From contig DATLRC010000022.1 in NCBI GenBank assembly GCA_035534895.1, forward strand, positions 1-10,615: a stretch of 10,615 bases of DNA, given 5' to 3'. The notes beneath the pieces were generated by a model that was not told where the DNA came from, searched no databases, and saw nothing but the letters and a program-made list of their open reading frames with translations. A program made the translations under genes and the position numbers. Positions 10,614 to 10,615 of this stretch are shown here, in pieces. Positions within the stretch are counted from its first letter, which is position 1; each line of letters opens with the position of its first letter. This stretch comes from DATLRC01 sp035534895 (GTDB lineage Bacteria > Patescibacteriota > Saccharimonadia > Saccharimonadales > UBA4665).

Positions 10614-10615
10614 AT
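10476..10615 (-). mobile_element. Right end of the same insertion sequence, right copy
   Basis: This is an exact reverse complement of 1-140. The inner terminus is TGTATCCGTCC at 10476. Both IS copies point their right ends into the window. Flanking bases differ (AAGCA at the left copy, CGCGC at the right, both read outward from the IS), confirming the boundary. The other end of the element and the target duplications are not in the window. Confidence 0.8.

Noticed and set aside
1..10615. Composite transposon carrying the whole window between inverted IS copies
   Set aside because: The cargo is core housekeeping genes and tRNAs, and both ends match an assembly break at a repeated IS, so mobilisation as a unit is unlikely.
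1..10615. CRISPR array or phage/defence gene cluster other than toxin-antitoxin
   Set aside because: No regularly spaced repeats and no cas, phage structural or restriction-modification genes were seen on either strand.

Overview
The window looks like part of a small, reduced bacterial genome of the Candidate Phyla Radiation (Patescibacteria), most likely Saccharibacteria/TM7. This is an inference. It rests on moderate-to-low GC, short intergenic gaps, a threonyl-tRNA synthetase without its usual N-terminal TGS domain, a metallo-beta-lactamase-fold protein that has lost its metal-binding motif, and promoters so close to start codons that several mRNAs look leaderless. TGA is used as an ordinary stop, so the Gracilibacteria/Absconditabacteria code (UGA = Gly) does not apply.

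Layout. Bases 1-140 and 10476-10615 are a perfect 140-bp inverted repeat. It is the right end of an insertion sequence, including the transposase C-terminus, so the window lies between two inverted copies of one IS and was probably cut there by assembly. Next comes rpmB (L28) on + with a clear sigma70-type promoter. A minus-strand block, read right to left, is thrS, an alkyltransferase-like protein, miaA, then a winged-helix regulator and a degenerate MBL-fold protein. thrS has a roughly 140-nt leader carrying a terminator-like hairpin inside a possible 24-codon leader ORF. A divergent gap then leads to tRNA-Val(GAC) with an unusual C33.

The stretch 5195-5544 holds an unannotated unit: a promoter on a large dyad, a Shine-Dalgarno, a 40-codon GTG-start ORF and a strong intrinsic terminator. 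After it come an NrdR-like regulator (+), a membrane GT2 glycosyltransferase (-) and a small membrane protein (-). A tRNA cluster follows: Thr(CGT), Gly(CCC), Asp(GTC).

From the 3' end of tRNA-Asp to the right IS copy (8393-10475) the content changes to accessory DNA. There are two tandem, diverged YafQ/RelE-type toxin-antitoxin pairs on + and a convergent VapBC pair on -. Their antitoxin promoters are alike: a TAGACA or TTGACT -35 box, 17-18 bp, a TACAWT -10 box, then only 6-9 nt before the ATG. The first TA promoter starts 5 bp after the tRNA-Asp CCA; the vapBC promoter starts 5 bp from the IS end, as does the rpmB promoter at the other IS copy.

Together the left and middle parts are translation housekeeping (ribosomal protein, tRNA synthetase, tRNA modification, tRNAs) with a nucleotide-responsive regulator and an envelope glycosyltransferase. 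The right part is a toxin-antitoxin island bounded by a tRNA gene and an IS. The less routine candidates are the 40-codon unit with its dyad promoter, the thrS leader, the leaderless-type promoters, and missing key residues in four proteins and one tRNA.
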